Positions 21,297 through 34,700 of a stretch of 64,000 nt of DNA are shown here, one piece after another; the first letter of the stretch is position 1; each line of letters opens with the position of its first letter. The translations under genes were made by a program, and so were the position numbers. The notes beneath the pieces are model-generated. The model saw only the letters and a list, made by a program, of their open reading frames with translations, was not told the origin of the DNA and did not search any database. Source of the stretch: Mesodorylaimus sp. YZB2_4 (Eukaryota > Nematoda > Enoplea > Dorylaimida > Dorylaimidae); NCBI GenBank assembly GCA_030248295.1, contig JASANH010000850.1, forward strand, positions 992,001 through 1,056,000, written 5' to 3'.

Positions 21297-23033
21297 CTAG
21301 TTATAAAACCTCGTTATGAAAGAGTGCGACAGCAACAGAATCGCCGCTGCAGCCGCCGTCACTATGGTCCCATTCATAACCGTGCAGTGACCTTTTAACT
21401 AAAACAGGGAACGACTAACATTTGACCAAAAAAGCAGATCCGATCGACTTACCCATCCGACCAATGAGCTCTTATTGGCATCCGACGCAGATATGGGCTT
21501 ACTGAACATCCGTTTGTACATGGACCTCGACGCCTCGTTTTCACGTTTCAGTAAAGCAGTAGCGCGCACCAACTCCGATTGTACGATCTGAGAAAGCGAA
21601 AGGCTATCCTTAACTGAGCACAACAATCAAATATCACCCAGAAACCTTGTTGCTTGGATCTAAAGTCTGAATTTCCTTCAGTTTCTCAATCGCCATTACA
21701 TAATCGCCTTGTCCCAAATAAGCATTCGCCATTCGATAATGAGCTTTGACATTATCTGGCTGCACACGGATACAATATCTCAACGACTGAATAGCAGCGC
21801 TCCAGGCCTCGATCTAAAATTGATATGAACAATTTGACCAGCACTGATGTAAGAGCAAGCACTAACTCACTTTGAGCTGAGCAGCAGCTAAGTTATTGTA
21901 CAACGTGACACCGACATCCGTCAACTTTTGCCGATCCTCTCCAGTGTCTTCCGAGTGTGGTTCGAGAAGTTTCAAAGCCCTAAAACATTGAACGAGTTCG
22001 ACTGTGACGAGCCTTACAAGCCGATGCCTTACCTTTCATAAATGTCAACTGCAGATGTGTACTCTTCTCGTTGGAAGTAATAATTACCGCGACGTTTCTT
22101 TTTGTCTCTGAGTAGAGCGGATGGGGGATAAAATCAACTGAATGTCTGCTAATTAGTTCACTTACACCCATTTCAATCGATCTTCAATGCTCATTTCGTC
22201 TGCATTCGGGCCATTTTCGACAGACAACAGTTCAACTGTGTAAGTAATTGTTTCATTCGGTGGAATTTCATTGTCTCTAAAACAAGATTACACATTGAAG
22301 AAATGACTTTGTTAAAAATAAAACTTACTTCCCGAACTTGCCGTAAGCAAACCGCGGCGACGTTCTTATGTGATTGATTTCGCCGACTTTCATGAAAGAA
22401 ACGCACAGATCGAAGGCTGAAACATAACGAGCTCAGATACGTTTTCGAAGACTGGGGTTTGCTTTACCTGCAATAACTTCGGAATGTCCAACCACAAAAG
22501 GCAATTCGTCATCGCAATCTACCTTCATGCCATTCTCCAACTGCCCTTCGACGCGAAGGCAAACCAAATCGCCAGCCACTGGAGATCGATCACCCGTGCC
22601 TGGTTTCACAACCTGAAAGGAAGAAAATGCAAGGTTCCTTGCTAACTATTTAGCTTCTTGTCGAAAAGCCTTGTTTCTATTAAAAGGATGTAAGATGTAG
22701 GCCTACTACACGAAATATAGGGCATATCTTTCATGAAATGCCCCCCCTTCGCCGCAGAAACTAACACAGCAGGGCAGTTACCCATGACACTTCGAGCTGT
22801 TCAAAATAATCTAGGCCTACAGTATGTACCTTTCGAAATAACTCTCCACTTCCTAGAATATCGTCGTATTCGGCCTGAAGAAGATCATTTGTTTTGGTTG
22901 CTGATTGCCGATGCTGCTCGCTGTCGTGGCCATCGCTACTCGAACCCGAACTGATACCATCATCGGCCTCGTCCACCTTCTTATCGTCAGTTTCAACGAT
23001 TTTTTCACGAACACCTTCTTTTTCCGCAATCAT
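21297..23033 (-). CDS. FKBP8-like tail-anchored immunophilin (FKBP plus TPR)
   Basis: Nine exons encode 378 aa: 23033-22830, 22612-22468, 22416-22329, 22276-22166, 22107-22033, 21979-21871, 21813-21646, 21587-21453, 21398-21297. After an acidic N-terminus (residues 1-60), YDDILGSGELFRK opens an FKBP-type peptidyl-prolyl isomerase domain (LENGMKVD, ELPFVVGHSEVIAAFD, IPPNETITYTVELL). Tetratricopeptide repeats follow (LYNNLAAAQLK, DNVKAHYRMANAYLGQGDY). The last exon encodes an Ala/Leu-rich membrane segment, TAAAAAILLLSHSFI, ending a few residues before the stop. This order is diagnostic of FKBP8/FKBP38, a tail-anchored protein of mitochondrial outer membrane and ER that binds Hsp90 and Bcl-2. 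Several isomerase pocket aromatics are replaced, as in other FKBP8s. Start is the first ATG of exon 1. Confidence 0.9.
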
Positions 23034-24970
23034 TCTCGCGCAGGTGTTGTCGAATTAAATTTGATTTGACTGTGCACTTCTACAAAACAGACTAGGAACG
23101 GAAGAATTTTACTCTGGTTCTTTCTTTCGCTAGCTAGAACTTTCTGTTGCTTTTCTTTTCTTTTCTTTAAGCTTGCTTTTTGGGGCCGCCTTACAGTAAT
23201 CCGCGCACACCAAATCAGATTGGGTAAAATATAGTTCACTCAAACTGCCGCGGCCAATGGGTGGGAGAGGTCCAGTGTGGTCCAGTAGCATTGTATAGGT
23301 ACTGTATCAGACATTTTGTGCATTGGTGGCGTTGCCAACCCTGTTCATTTTTACAAACGGCAATTTCGGATATGCCCCAACGTGTGAGAATGTGTTGTAG
23401 ATTTTGTTTTTCGCCCCTAACTGACCACTTTGCTGGTCATGTGGTGAATGCTAACCTCGAGTCGATCAGATAGGAATAAAAAAAGAAATTGCTGGTGAAA
23501 ATAAACTTTTCGCTCCATCACCTGCTGTTGGTACGAAATTCTCGTTTTCGGGAGGGGGCGTCAAAAATAAAACGTTCGTCAGGCGCCAGGCCGATCTTCC
23601 AAATTGATAAAATTGCAACGACGTCTAGTTTTGGCCATTTTAAAAACGGGGCAGCCGTGCGCGACGGAATATAACTAGGCCGAGCTCTTGTACGGCCTTG
23701 CGCGTATGGTATGTATTCGGGCCAATAGGTATGGTATACCAATAGTACCTCCCCACCAACCATCGCTGCTCGCTCGAACTTCGTTTCAGCTCGCTGTTTA
23801 CCCGATGCGGCAGTCCCGCTGGCAGCCGCCCCGACGAGCGCTCTCTCGCACGTTTGGAATGCGCTTCGTTTTGGAGCCAATCATGGCGTGCCTAAATTCT
23901 AGGCGGTGCTTCTTGTATGATTGACCAGCACTTCTCGCCTCTTAGCTGCTAAGTCTCGTCTTCCTTTTATGGTCTTGTTTCTTCTTGCAATACTTGAAGT
24001 AGTTTTCGAGCGCGTTAGTTTTCGGGCTGGAGAGTGTTGGGCATATTATAGTTTGGCTTGCGTTTACGATAGGAGTCGGTGTGGGATGAAAGGTTGGCGA
24101 TCGGTTTGCTTACATACAAGGTTGGTTTTTATTTGCACAAAAGCCAGTGCAGCCGAGCGGAGGACGCTTGCGCGTGTTTGCGACCTTGTGCATAGGAAAT
24201 TTGAAAATAGAAGCCTTTTGGTGAACGGTACGCTGGTAGAAGCTGGCCCGCGTGCCGCCTTGCTTGCTCTGGGTTGGGAGGCACTGAACGTTTTCTTCGC
24301 CATTCTACTCGTCCTCGGCTCGAGCACAGTCGGCTTGACATGCGTTGGCCGTGTCGTGTTCTCGACTGTACGGTTGTCTTCCTTCTTCCCACCCGACTCG
24401 GCCCTATTTTCATAGTCGCAGTTTCTCCTTGAACGGTTGGCTGGCCCGAGGCGGCCGATATCGGAATGCTGACGGGGCCGGTACTGGTTTCCGTTTCTTT
24501 TCTCGTCTTGCAATCGGGAATAGTACATACTTACCTCGGCCAACTACCCGCCTCATCGAGGCCACTGCAAATACTTGGAAAAACGTAGGCGTCGACAACA
24601 GGCCCAGAATGCCTCCCTGCTCGAAAACTGTATTTCACTCGCCTGTACGCCGTCGACTTCACTCACCTGGCATTACTCGTGTTTTCGCGCTCCAGCCAGC
24701 CCCAACTCCTGCTCTCCTACCACCCTAACCACGTTCTAGCTTTTCAGGATGACCTCAGGCTTCGATTATTGGTGCCGTGTTGGAACTGGGTTGAGCTCCC
24801 TCTTTGGTTATCTAGCTGTATGATAGTCACAGTTTCATAAAGCTAGTTGACCGAAGTCGAAGCTCGACTGCCCCGTCTTTCATATTCCTACAGCTCTGCA
24901 TTATTCGGAACTTTTATAGAATCAACGTTTCACAGTCGCGAACAAAAACAGAGAACTATAATCTAAAAGA
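23034..24970. other. Intergenic, no recognisable gene
   Basis: Longer open frames occur on both strands (for example 23921-24415 plus, 23518-23880 minus) but overlap each other and show no recognisable domain or splice structure. The 3' ~170 bp follow the TIMM44 stop. Nothing else supported. Confidence 0.4.
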
Positions 24971-27827
24971 CTACATCAACTGCAACCGTGCATGCTCGTG
25001 CACTTCAGTCACTCTCCACGCCGCTCTCGTGTCCATCTCGGACATATCGCGGCAAAGGCACCACACGTGATCAACCAGGAACGGGCGGTCCTGAAAACAG
25101 GTCAGACTTCACCTCGATAGCAATCGATTAGGCGGACAGTTTACCGCATGGCCTTCGATAATCTTGCCTTCGGGAGTTCGCACACATCGAAACTGCTGAC
25201 TAGCAAACTGAATTATCAGCGTCGGACCAACATCGAGCACGGCACCAGAAACAAGCTGAAAAAAGTAGTTTGTAAAAACAGACTGGAATCATGATAGCTT
25301 GTTTAGACTGCACCTTCATACTAGTACATGGGCAACCAGAGACCAAGTCGCCCTTTCGCTCACAGCTACACTTCCTTTGCACCTGGCCTGTTTTTCTATT
25401 GACAAGCAGTCTTCTACTAACTTAAAAAAATTCTAAAACTTACATCTGCACGTCTTACATCCACAATCTTAATTTCAAAAATATAACCAGCCCGCTTAGC
25501 TTCAGTAGCAGGAAATGAGAGTTGATGGTAAGCCTGAAAATACTCTTTCACAGACCAGTTCGACCCCCATTCTTCAACTTACCCTTTCCGTGCACCAATC
25601 TTTCAAAATCTCCCACTCGCATCTTGCATTCGCCTTCAAAAAAGATCCCAATTTAAGACTAACCAATTTTCAGATTGAGCCTTACCTCCAAAACATTTGG
25701 GATAATGTCCTGTTCACACATGAGCAAAAATCTGTGCCTATCAAAAGTCGGATCGACCCGTGCAATTTCCGTCAGTGCTTCCGATAATTTCCCATCCGAC
25801 AATAATCCTGCTGCAAAAATGCGGTTATACAAAATCTATAATGACCCAGTAATACTCATAAAGGTCCTTACAAGCAGCAGATTGAATTCTGTCGGTAAAA
25901 AATCGCGCCACCCGAACGAAAGGGTTCTCGCTCTCTTCGTATCGCATTTTCCAATCCAGAAACTCTGAAATAAAAATCTCAGGACTAGCATGCACAAAAT
26001 CGAAACGGGGTCCACTTACTGTTCACATATGGATTGTTCTCAGTAAAGCCTTTCCAACTTTGATACCATCGCGAGTCCTTGTGCAGCTCGAGCCCAGTGG
26101 CTTCTCTAAAGTGGTAAGAGATGTGAGGATGACAGGGTCCAGTCGCACAAGACCTGATGTCGCCCAGACGCACTTTGCCAACTCGAATTGGCCTGTACTG
26201 CTAACCTTTAGCCTAACCTAACCTTCACGCAGAACTATTCCTTGAATGTGTGGCCCACTCACATGTATGGGCGAGGCACGGCACGGCAATCCCCTGCGTG
26301 TGGTCGAAAGAGGATGCCGCTAATTTAACCCCACCCTAACGAAAAAATGAACATAGAAAAACGAGTGTTCGCTAGAATTTGCAGTCATCTACTGTTTCCC
26401 ATTTTCAAATGAGAGAGAAATTCAAATATAAAACTTGGCGGGAAAACTTTGCATATGTATACCTCAGCATCTTGGACATTGCCAATCATGCCCACTAACA
26501 TTTGCAATCATGTTCGTGGCTTATGACTCACTGTTCCTAACCACCCATCTTATCCACTAAAGCCGCTCCCCTTTTAGCCTGACCAAAACCAAAGAAGCTC
26601 ACTCACGTGTTCGCCTCCACCGTCCGAGCTAGCGGATCGTTCAGAACCTCTTTTCGTTTTCTGAGCTGTTCTACAAAAGAAACAGCAATCAATCACACTG
26701 CAGTATACCCCCCGGCAACATGAATCACGTACCTGGACTTCTGTAAATGCGAGCACCAGCTATTGTCACTTCGTCCAACTCGTACTTTATTGTTTGAACG
26801 CTCTAAAATAAAGACTCACAATGTTTCAGCAGGTTTATCAAATGAGTTAAATACTGCACATACTTCTGAGACCATTTTGTAAGTCGCCGTTTTTCCCAAC
26901 GCTTCGGCAGATTTCTCAAGTTTCTCTGCCGCCTCGCGTGCCGTCTTCACCACTTGCTCGCCCATTTCACTTTTCTTGGCATCTTCGATGGCCTGAAAAA
27001 GCAAAGCACTCAAGAACTGCTAGTAAGTCCGGGTGTGGAATTTGGACAAAACAACTGCACCTTGTGTATCCTTTGTTGCAACTCAGTCAACTGCTTCTTT
27101 AAGACTTCAGTACTCCGAAGCGTTTCCTTTTCGACTAATTGCTGCAAAAAAACACAAAACTTGGTGGTCCGTCAGTCGGAAGTACAAACAGAGACTTACG
27201 TATTTGGCACGGGCTTTCTGAAGTGCATCCGACTGTTCCAGTTTATCCGTCTCTTCTTTCAACTTCTTCAAGTTCTCCTGTAAAACATTGAGAGCATATA
27301 TTGAACTTGAGTCACACGCACCAGTAGTAAGCATCCACCTTGAGGTCCTTGTTCTTGGCCATTTCATCTTGAATTGTTTCAATCAGGTTGCCGATAAAAC
27401 TTTTCTTTGGCGGTGGTGCATCAGCGAATCCGCGTCTCTAAAACATGAAAAATTGCAAAACATAACTTTTCTGCATGGCTAAGTTGTGCAGAATGCAATT
27501 TCTCTTGAGTTCCAATTCTCTAACGACAAAGTGAAATTAGGCACGTTTCCTACCACCGCGCAACATTGCATCACGTTCGAAGTGAGCAGACCAAGTGACT
27601 CAAAACTGTTTACCGAGGTTCTTCAAAGTCTCAAATCATTTCAGACCCTAAGCTAAACGCACCTGCTCATGATAAACATAGTCTAAGCATCTTATTGAAT
27701 TGATAGGGACCAAACCAAATCGACGACAGTGTAGAGATTTTCGGTCAACATTTCGAAAAATAATGCTCGTTCTTGAACTAGATGGTATTTTCGCCAATGA
27801 TACGAGTCTGAACGTTGAGCGAAGCAT
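24971..27827 (-). CDS. TIMM44: Mitochondrial import motor subunit TIM44
   Basis: Peripheral inner-membrane protein that tethers mtHsp70 to the TIM23 channel. Exons: 27827-27663, 27437-27339, 27277-27200, 27141-27061, 26992-26864, 26802-26733, 26670-26607, 26105-26020, 25964-25872, 25810-25686, 25633-25583, 25533-25444, 25255-25145, 25090-24971, giving 453 aa, the usual length (human 452). Exon 1 is a typical presequence rich in Arg/Ser (MLRSTFRLVSLAKIPSSSR) and joins in frame to RRGFADAPPPKKSF. Then come ENLKKLKEETDKLEQSDALQ, LGKTATYKMVSE, and the C-terminal Tim44 domain: LHKDSRWYQSWKGF, FDRHRFLLMCEQDIIPNVLE, EWEILKDWC, DVGPTLIIQF, VWCLCRD. An optional 69-bp in-frame segment at 25382-25314 would add 23 residues; family alignment argues against it. 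Divergent from EPG5. Confidence 0.93.
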
Positions 27828-28759
27828 CTAGTTTTTTAACTCTGACAAATGACCAAATAAGGTAAAACGTAAATATTTATCGATGCTTTTTTCCAAAATT
27901 TGCGAATTCCCCACAGAAAATGGTTCGATTGGCTTAAAAAAGAAACACAAAAAAAAAGCCCCCCACAAAACCCAACCCCCCCAAAAAACCCCCAAAACAA
28001 CCCCCCAACAAACAAACACAACCAAAAAAAAAAAAAAAAAAAAAAAAAACACACAACAACAAAAAAAAAAAAAAAAAAAAACAAAAACACACAACACAAA
28101 AAAAAAAAAAATAAAAACCCCACAACCCCACCTGTAACCCTCGCACCAAAGGTAGGTAAATTTAAGATTCGGAATCCAAGTAATCCTGGATATCCGGTTA
28201 TCTGCAGGAAATCATCTCTAATCAGGTCATCGTATACGTTAGCATCTATTTTTGAAGCGAACAAATAAAAAACTTAGCTTGCGCTTATATTTTTAAACAT
28301 AGATTTACTGATTGCTGATTGACGATTGTGTTGTCTGCTTTGTGGCGGCAACTGGGCAACTCGCCAGCCTTAGAACACCGCATGATTCAAGAAAGGCTGT
28401 CAGCAACTGTGACATTGCGTTTCGTTTGGTTTATCGTATTGTCGTCAAAACCCTATTTTTAAATCGAGAAGGTGTAGCGATATTTTAGAAAAATGGAGGC
28501 CATGAGAGTAAGTCACAAGGCAATATAGGCACCTGGGCCCCTAAAAAAGGTAGGGTTATGTTCTTCCCGTTCATATGGCTGAAGTTTGGGCACCAAAGTT
28601 TGCGCGCAAACAGAGTCCTGCAGGCAATCTCTACTGTTTGTGAAATTGTGTCTTGCATTTTATTTCTCATTTTGGTAGGTGGGATGGGATGCGTTTTGTC
28701 AAAGCTTTGTCGTGTGCCTGACGGTCTGACCTTAAAGTAATTGCTGTAAAACATCTTCA
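27828..28759. other. Divergent TIMM44/EPG5 intergenic region
   Basis: Holds the promoters of both genes. A striking A/C-only tract occupies 27959-28111. Long lysine/proline frames across that tract are low-complexity artefacts. A frame at 28558-28740 (plus) ends just before EPG5 but shows no family similarity. Confidence 0.45.
27959..28111. repeat. 153-bp low-complexity tract of only A and C
   Basis: From 27959 to 28111 there is not a single G or T on the plus strand: C-rich blocks first, then long A runs (29 and 21 bases) separated by short CA-rich spacers. Such composition is unlike the surrounding sequence. Confidence 0.85.
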
Positions 28760-31700
28760 ATGTTTAAGGAGCGGCCTTCAAAGAGCAAAAAGCGGAAAGA
28801 TGTGACAGTCGCTTCGCCCACGTCTTCCTCAACCGCGATGGACAGTAGTCAAATGGAACGTCTGGTCAAGCGAGTAGAAAACTTGGAAGTGGTTCGTGAA
28901 CCCATTGAATTAAGTGCAGAAAAGTCATTGGACGACTGCCAAGCGATGTCTGCAGAACCAGCGCACTCATTAGTTTACGAAGATGCCAGAAGTTCGTTGG
29001 ATGTTGTCGCTCGGGAGCCCGTGAGCCAAGAAGATCCTACGGAAGAATCAAATGGTGAAAAACTGGATACGTGCAAACAAGAAATTGCCGAATGTCCCCC
29101 CGTAGAAAATGCTATCGGCGAAACCCAAGAAATGGAACGTGTTGCGTTGCCAATAGAAACACCGGACCTCATTGCGAGCTCCTACCAAGTCGAGGAATCA
29201 CACGACACCAATCAAACTGCAGCTGTTCTTGAAGTCGTGTCAACCTCGTCGAAGGTTCAACTGTATCCTGAAATTAATCGATTGCGTTTACAAGAATTGG
29301 TTAATGAAGCCCAAGCTCAACTACCCCAGAATGCGGTTAGAGTGCAGGAGTCGGCACCGCTAGTCTCCCTCGTTCTGGAACCATTGACTGAAATGCAGCT
29401 GCGATCATTCTATTACAACGCCGAGTTAGAAAACGTGGATGATTTTGTGGATGAATTTTTAGAGGTTTCTTATTTCTTTTAATTGAGATTTTCTCTAACA
29501 AGTTTCGTTCACTTTAGTCAACTGCTCGACCTCCACCTGGTGACGAGTTTTTCGCCCTGCTACAATCGTATTTGGAATCGTGTCGTCGGGTGGAGCAGCT
29601 GCAGTTGGATTCGCAGGATCTGAGTCAGCGCTGGGATTCTGCTAGAAGAAATGTTTGGCTGATGGAAAATGTTGTCTTGAAAGAGCAGGTACACACGGAC
29701 TCGCTGGTATCAATAGCCGCGCTAAATTTGCTCTACGTTTTAGGGTTATTGTGGCGAAGGTCGATTAGCGGCTGGCACTTACACCATTCAGCGCGCGAAG
29801 TTTCAACAAAACTGCTTCGAAGAGTTGAAGAATTTGGCCCAGAAACGACGTCAGCTACGTATTGTGCAGTTGGCCTTTGCATCGCATCAATCGAAGACGT
29901 CGGAACTTCAATGCAAGCATTATATTTGTTCGGCATTGCAAGCCTATCGGACAGCTACTGGCGTATCTGCCTTGTCTCCATGTTTCAGTAAGCTGTTTGT
30001 CGATTGCTCGTTTGAATTGTCTCCACTGCTTCCTATTTTTAGTTCGATTCGACGAGCCTCCTGGGCCTCTGGTTTCTCCCAGGATGCATATTCGCAGTTG
30101 CATAACAATTCTATTCCACTTTTTGCGACAGCCAGTGACTGAATCAGTCTTCGTCAATTCTTGTAGATCGTGGCTGAATGAGCTGGTATGTGCTGGGGTT
30201 TATCATGGACCACCTGATATATCTTCTTTTTGTTTCAGTGTGGTACTTTACTTCGATATTCTTTCGTGGATGATCATTTATTTCTGCTATCGCACGTACT
30301 ACGATGTCCGAATGGCGTGGGTGTTTGGGCGAGTGGGTACGTTCAGCCTGTGTGTCACTTGAATTCGACCGTGGACGGAGAACGTGCTGTTGATCACTTC
30401 CTGTCGATGCTGAGCGTCTGCTTAAACCCGATTCGTAGGCGAGAAGATTATTTGAAGAGCTTTATAAGCCCCGATGTCGTAAACTCGTGGACGATCGTGG
30501 ACGTCGATGGGGAGGTGAGTCAGTGCAGTGTGCATCGTCAGAAAACATAGTCTGGTGAAGTGACGTGGGGCCCTTACCCAGGAGAGGTTTCACTTCTGAG
30601 GCTCATTAAAGTCAGCCCCAAATAGTACAGCCCCGCTAGGATACTTAGGCTTCATAAAAACAAAAATGTGGATGCGACAAATTGTCAGGTAATAGGCTTA
30701 ACATTATTCGGAATCAACTTTTGCTTTAGGAAGAACGAGAACTAGTCGCTATTTCTGAAGCGGACTTGCTCAGTCTGTTGAATCAATTTGCTTTCGACGA
30801 ACTGTTTTCAGCGTGGTTTCAGAACATGCAGCAATCGCGTATACTTTTTTTGGTTTTTTAGTGTTGCTATAATCACATGAAAATTTTTATTCAGATTTGA
30901 CTGAGTCAAAAATTCTTCGCCTTTTCGCATTTGAGCTGACGATTCTGAGAATACTGTTCGATGGTATTCGTGCGTATAATAATCTTCAATATAAACAGAT
31001 TTGCAAGCAACTGGCTTACGTGATGAGGTATGTGTGTTTTGTAATCTTCAAGGGCGATGTGCATTGTAGCATTCTGACCACGGGTGGTACGCTTTTTAAC
31101 TATGCCAAATTTGAAATTTTACGTTCTTTCGTGCGCATAATTGCAAGAAAAGGGCCTCGGAAGATAGTGGGGTGTGTGCAGGTAGGTACTTTCAGTTTCC
31201 AGTAATTCCTATGACAAAAGCGCGGAATTTAAAATTAAAAATATGGTTTGACGGGAAGTTCTGAAAAATATCGTCGAACACAATTTCTTGCAAACAGCAT
31301 AATCATAATTTCAAGTGGTGGCAACAGAATTATGCTAAACCAAATTTAAAATTCTCGCGGTTTGTGTTGGGAATACAGGAAAGTACCTAGCATTATCCCT
31401 TGACATTGCGCGCATGCAAAACGTGAAATTTGGAATCTGCGCGCATTTGTAAGTATCTTTCTTGAATTCGAATGTGGCGGTTTTCATGCACTTAGCCTCC
31501 AAGTATGATATTTATGGATGGTGTTTTCCAGGCAAAGCGTTCAATACGTCGCGGAATTTTGGTTGTATTTCAAAAGTCAGCAAAGTGACCCTATCTTGTG
31601 CGAAAGGCTACAGTTAGAGTTCGATCGATTGGTACTGTACACCGTCTTCTATGGAGTGTCGTCGAAAGGGTAAAAATATTTTGAACGTTTCATGGCACAG

Positions 31701-34700
31701 TCAACAGCTTTCGGTGTTTTTCAGACTCGGAGTTTGGCAGTTTTTGGCTGATCTGCCGTACGGAGACGTGTCGAATGAGTTCCAGTGGCGCATTGTGGAT
31801 TTGCTCCTATCGCCCGCAAGTAACGGCGTTTCGCCGCGGGAGTTGTTCGATAAGCCGATTACAGCTATCGAGGGAGAAATGAAGGGTACGTTCGCAAGTT
31901 CACTGATTGTTGGTTTGGACATAAGGAGCACTCTTGGGCTTAGGCCCCACTAATTTCTCCGCAGCGAGCTTCCAGCTCCCCCTAACACCAGCCAGGGTGC
32001 TCCCCGCCCCCCCCCCCCCCCCCCCCACAATACGAGTAACTATGAAGGCAACATCACGCACGACACTGGCAACCTGGCTATCACCTGGACCCGTACCACA
32101 GACAGCAGATAGAGGTAGGGCACTACCGTTTGGTAGAGGTAGGGGGTGCCAAAAGAAAACAATTGGTAATGGGAGAGGTAGAGACAGGCCTACCGCTACC
32201 ACTGAATGTGGGTAGGAAAAAAAACTACCTGATCTTTGCTGCCAGCAATCCATTACGTTTTTCTGTTTAACTCCGCTCATAAGTCTGCACTTGGAAGGAA
32301 ACAGGTTTTCTACCCATTATCAGTGGCGGCAACACAAAAAATAGCCATGGCTGCGGAGAAAGGCTGACATCTCCGCATTAGAAGGTTGACTACCTTATAC
32401 TACAATTGTCCATCATCCTGTGCAGCGTTCCCATCTTTTGCGCGCCTAAACAGGTAGCAAAGAAACAAGTCTCTACCCAAGGTAGGCCTAGCCAAAAACC
32501 CCCTACCTACGGCCTTAGAGACAGGGCTATCCTCACCCTTACCAGTACCACAGAAAGAACAGCTAGAGGGAGCCAACTGGTAGAGGTAGATGTCTACCCC
32601 TATCATTTGGCTACCCTGCTCTAGAGGAGGGTAGCCAGCGGGTAGGGAAAGAAATCAATACGAAAGAGCGCGCAAAAGATGGAACGCCTGCACAGGATGA
32701 TAGACAGTGGTTAGGATGAGGTAGTCGACTTACCTAAATGCGGAAGATTGTCAGCCTTTCTCCCCGGCAGCCATGGCTATTTTATGTGTTGCCGCTACTG
32801 ATAATGGGTAGAAAAGCCTGTTTCCTTCCAAGTGCAGACTTATTAGCGGAGTTTAACAGAAAAACGTAATGGATTGCTGGTAGCAAAGATCAGGTAGTTC
32901 TATCTTTTCTCTACCCGCATTTAGTGGTAGCGGTAGGCCTGTCTCTACCTCTAGCCGTTACCAATTGGTAATTATATCTTTTGGCACCCCCTACCTCTAC
33001 CAAACGGTAGTGCCCTACCTCTATCTGCTTTCTGTGGTACGGGTCCTGGGCATGCGATCGCTGAGGGAAGACGTCTTGGTCACCTTGGTCTTGTTTGCTT
33101 GCAGATGTCAAAGTGTTGAAGCTGCGGTTACACGACTTGGATCAGATGGATGCTACATATTTGCTGACCGCGTTGAGCAATATGGCGTGCGCGTCGCAAG
33201 AAGTGACCCTGATTCTGACATTGTCGATTGTCCTTTTTACGGTAAGGGCTAAGTTTACTGGCGTATTGAATGGATTCCGTACATCAGTGAATGTAGGCTT
33301 GTTTCGAGCGGCCGTCCACTCGTGAAGTACATCACAAAGCTGGTCGAGAGCTGATAAGCGCCGTTGCCGAGAAGCATACTTGGTTGCTGTCGCACATGCT
33401 CGCATTGACTGAATCGCGATTGGACTATCTGGGCGGAGTAAGTTGACCCTTGTTACGCTTTGATTCCTTACTAAATAAGCTTATATTTCAGTATGCCCTG
33501 GAGCTATTTGATAACTTACCTCGGCACATATGGTCACTGACGGAAGCCGATTGGAATACGTTGCGGCTGTGGTTGTTTCAACCCCTCGGCTCATTGCGAA
33601 GTACACTGGCGCAACGAATATTGTTAGGCTGCAATTGGGGATTCCTGGCTGATTCACAGCGACTCTTCTTGACGGCGTTCTTGCATCGGCAAGCCGCCGA
33701 AGCTGTGGTAAAAGTGTACGACGATCTTTGTCCAATGCAGGCGGGATTGATATCCGGATCAATCAAGAAGGTGGGTTGTGCCTTCAGTCGTGCATTCTTT
33801 TAATCGCAATTTATTTTTCAGGCATCAAAGGTGGCCAGTAGTGTTAGTGGACAGTTGTCTGTTGAACAGCAGTTTATGGACTTCTGTTGGCAATTATTGC
33901 TGCGCCTGAAATTGCACCCGTTCGACCATGATATTTCTGACGATGCTGGCTTGTGCGGCAGCGACATCGATGCTGATGCGGATTTGTTTGAGCGTGCTAA
34001 TCTAGGGAACCCTTTCGCGGCATTCATAGCGTTTCAAATGTGTGTGCGAAGGTAAGAAAAGTGGGAATAATGTTATTGGTACCGTATACAGTAATTTGTG
34101 TTTTTAGTGCTGAATCCTTAATTCAGACTGGAGTCAGTATGATCGAACGATTGTTGAACAATTACTTCGTCAAACCGGCCATTGTCTGCGTGCTGTATGG
34201 TCTGCGATTGCTGGCGAAGAATGAAAGTCTTCAGAACGACGAGAGGTAATTTGAGCTTAAAACAAAAACAGGGAAGGGCCACCGTTGTGTTTGCAGATGG
34301 TACCGTTGCTTCGATGCACTTGTTCACATTGACGATACGTATTATCATTACGCCAAAACATTAGTCACTGGGAATTTCACGGGTGAAAACTTGATCAACT
34401 TTTCATCCGTGCTTTCGGTATGTTTGAAATGTGGACTTGGGTCTTCTCCCTGGAAGCCGAATTCGCGGGTTTGTATTTTAGGAAGTAATTTTGTGTCTGA
34501 CAACCAAACGGCAATCGGACGCGTCTAAATTTGTGAATTATCTTGTTCGTGCATGTTGCAACTCAAACTCGAAACCGTGGAATTCTGACAGAGCCACTTT
34601 GTACTTGCTGGATCGAGTAATCGAAGCTGGATTTTTGAACGATCCGTCGTTAAAGGAGGTGATTGAGATTCTACGACCGGCCTATGAGGTGAGATCTCGT

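Noticed and set aside
23921-24415. 164-codon plus-strand frame as a gene
   Set aside because: It overlaps a 159-codon antisense frame, has no recognisable domain and no splice or start context that singles it out.
24526-24545. ATACTTACCTC resembles the 5' end of U1 snRNA
   Set aside because: The following sequence does not match U1 stem-loops. On the other strand it is simply a good 5' splice-site-like GTAAGTAT; chance or part of an unknown transcript.
27836-28268. Long open frames of poly-Lys/Thr (plus) and poly-Phe (minus)
   Set aside because: They are produced by the A/C-only tract and have no domain or splice support.
28558-28740. Frame just before EPG5 taken as an extra first exon
   Set aside because: It ends in a stop 20 bp before the EPG5 ATG and no GT donor joins it in frame to EPG5; the EPG5 first exon already begins with a sensible Met.
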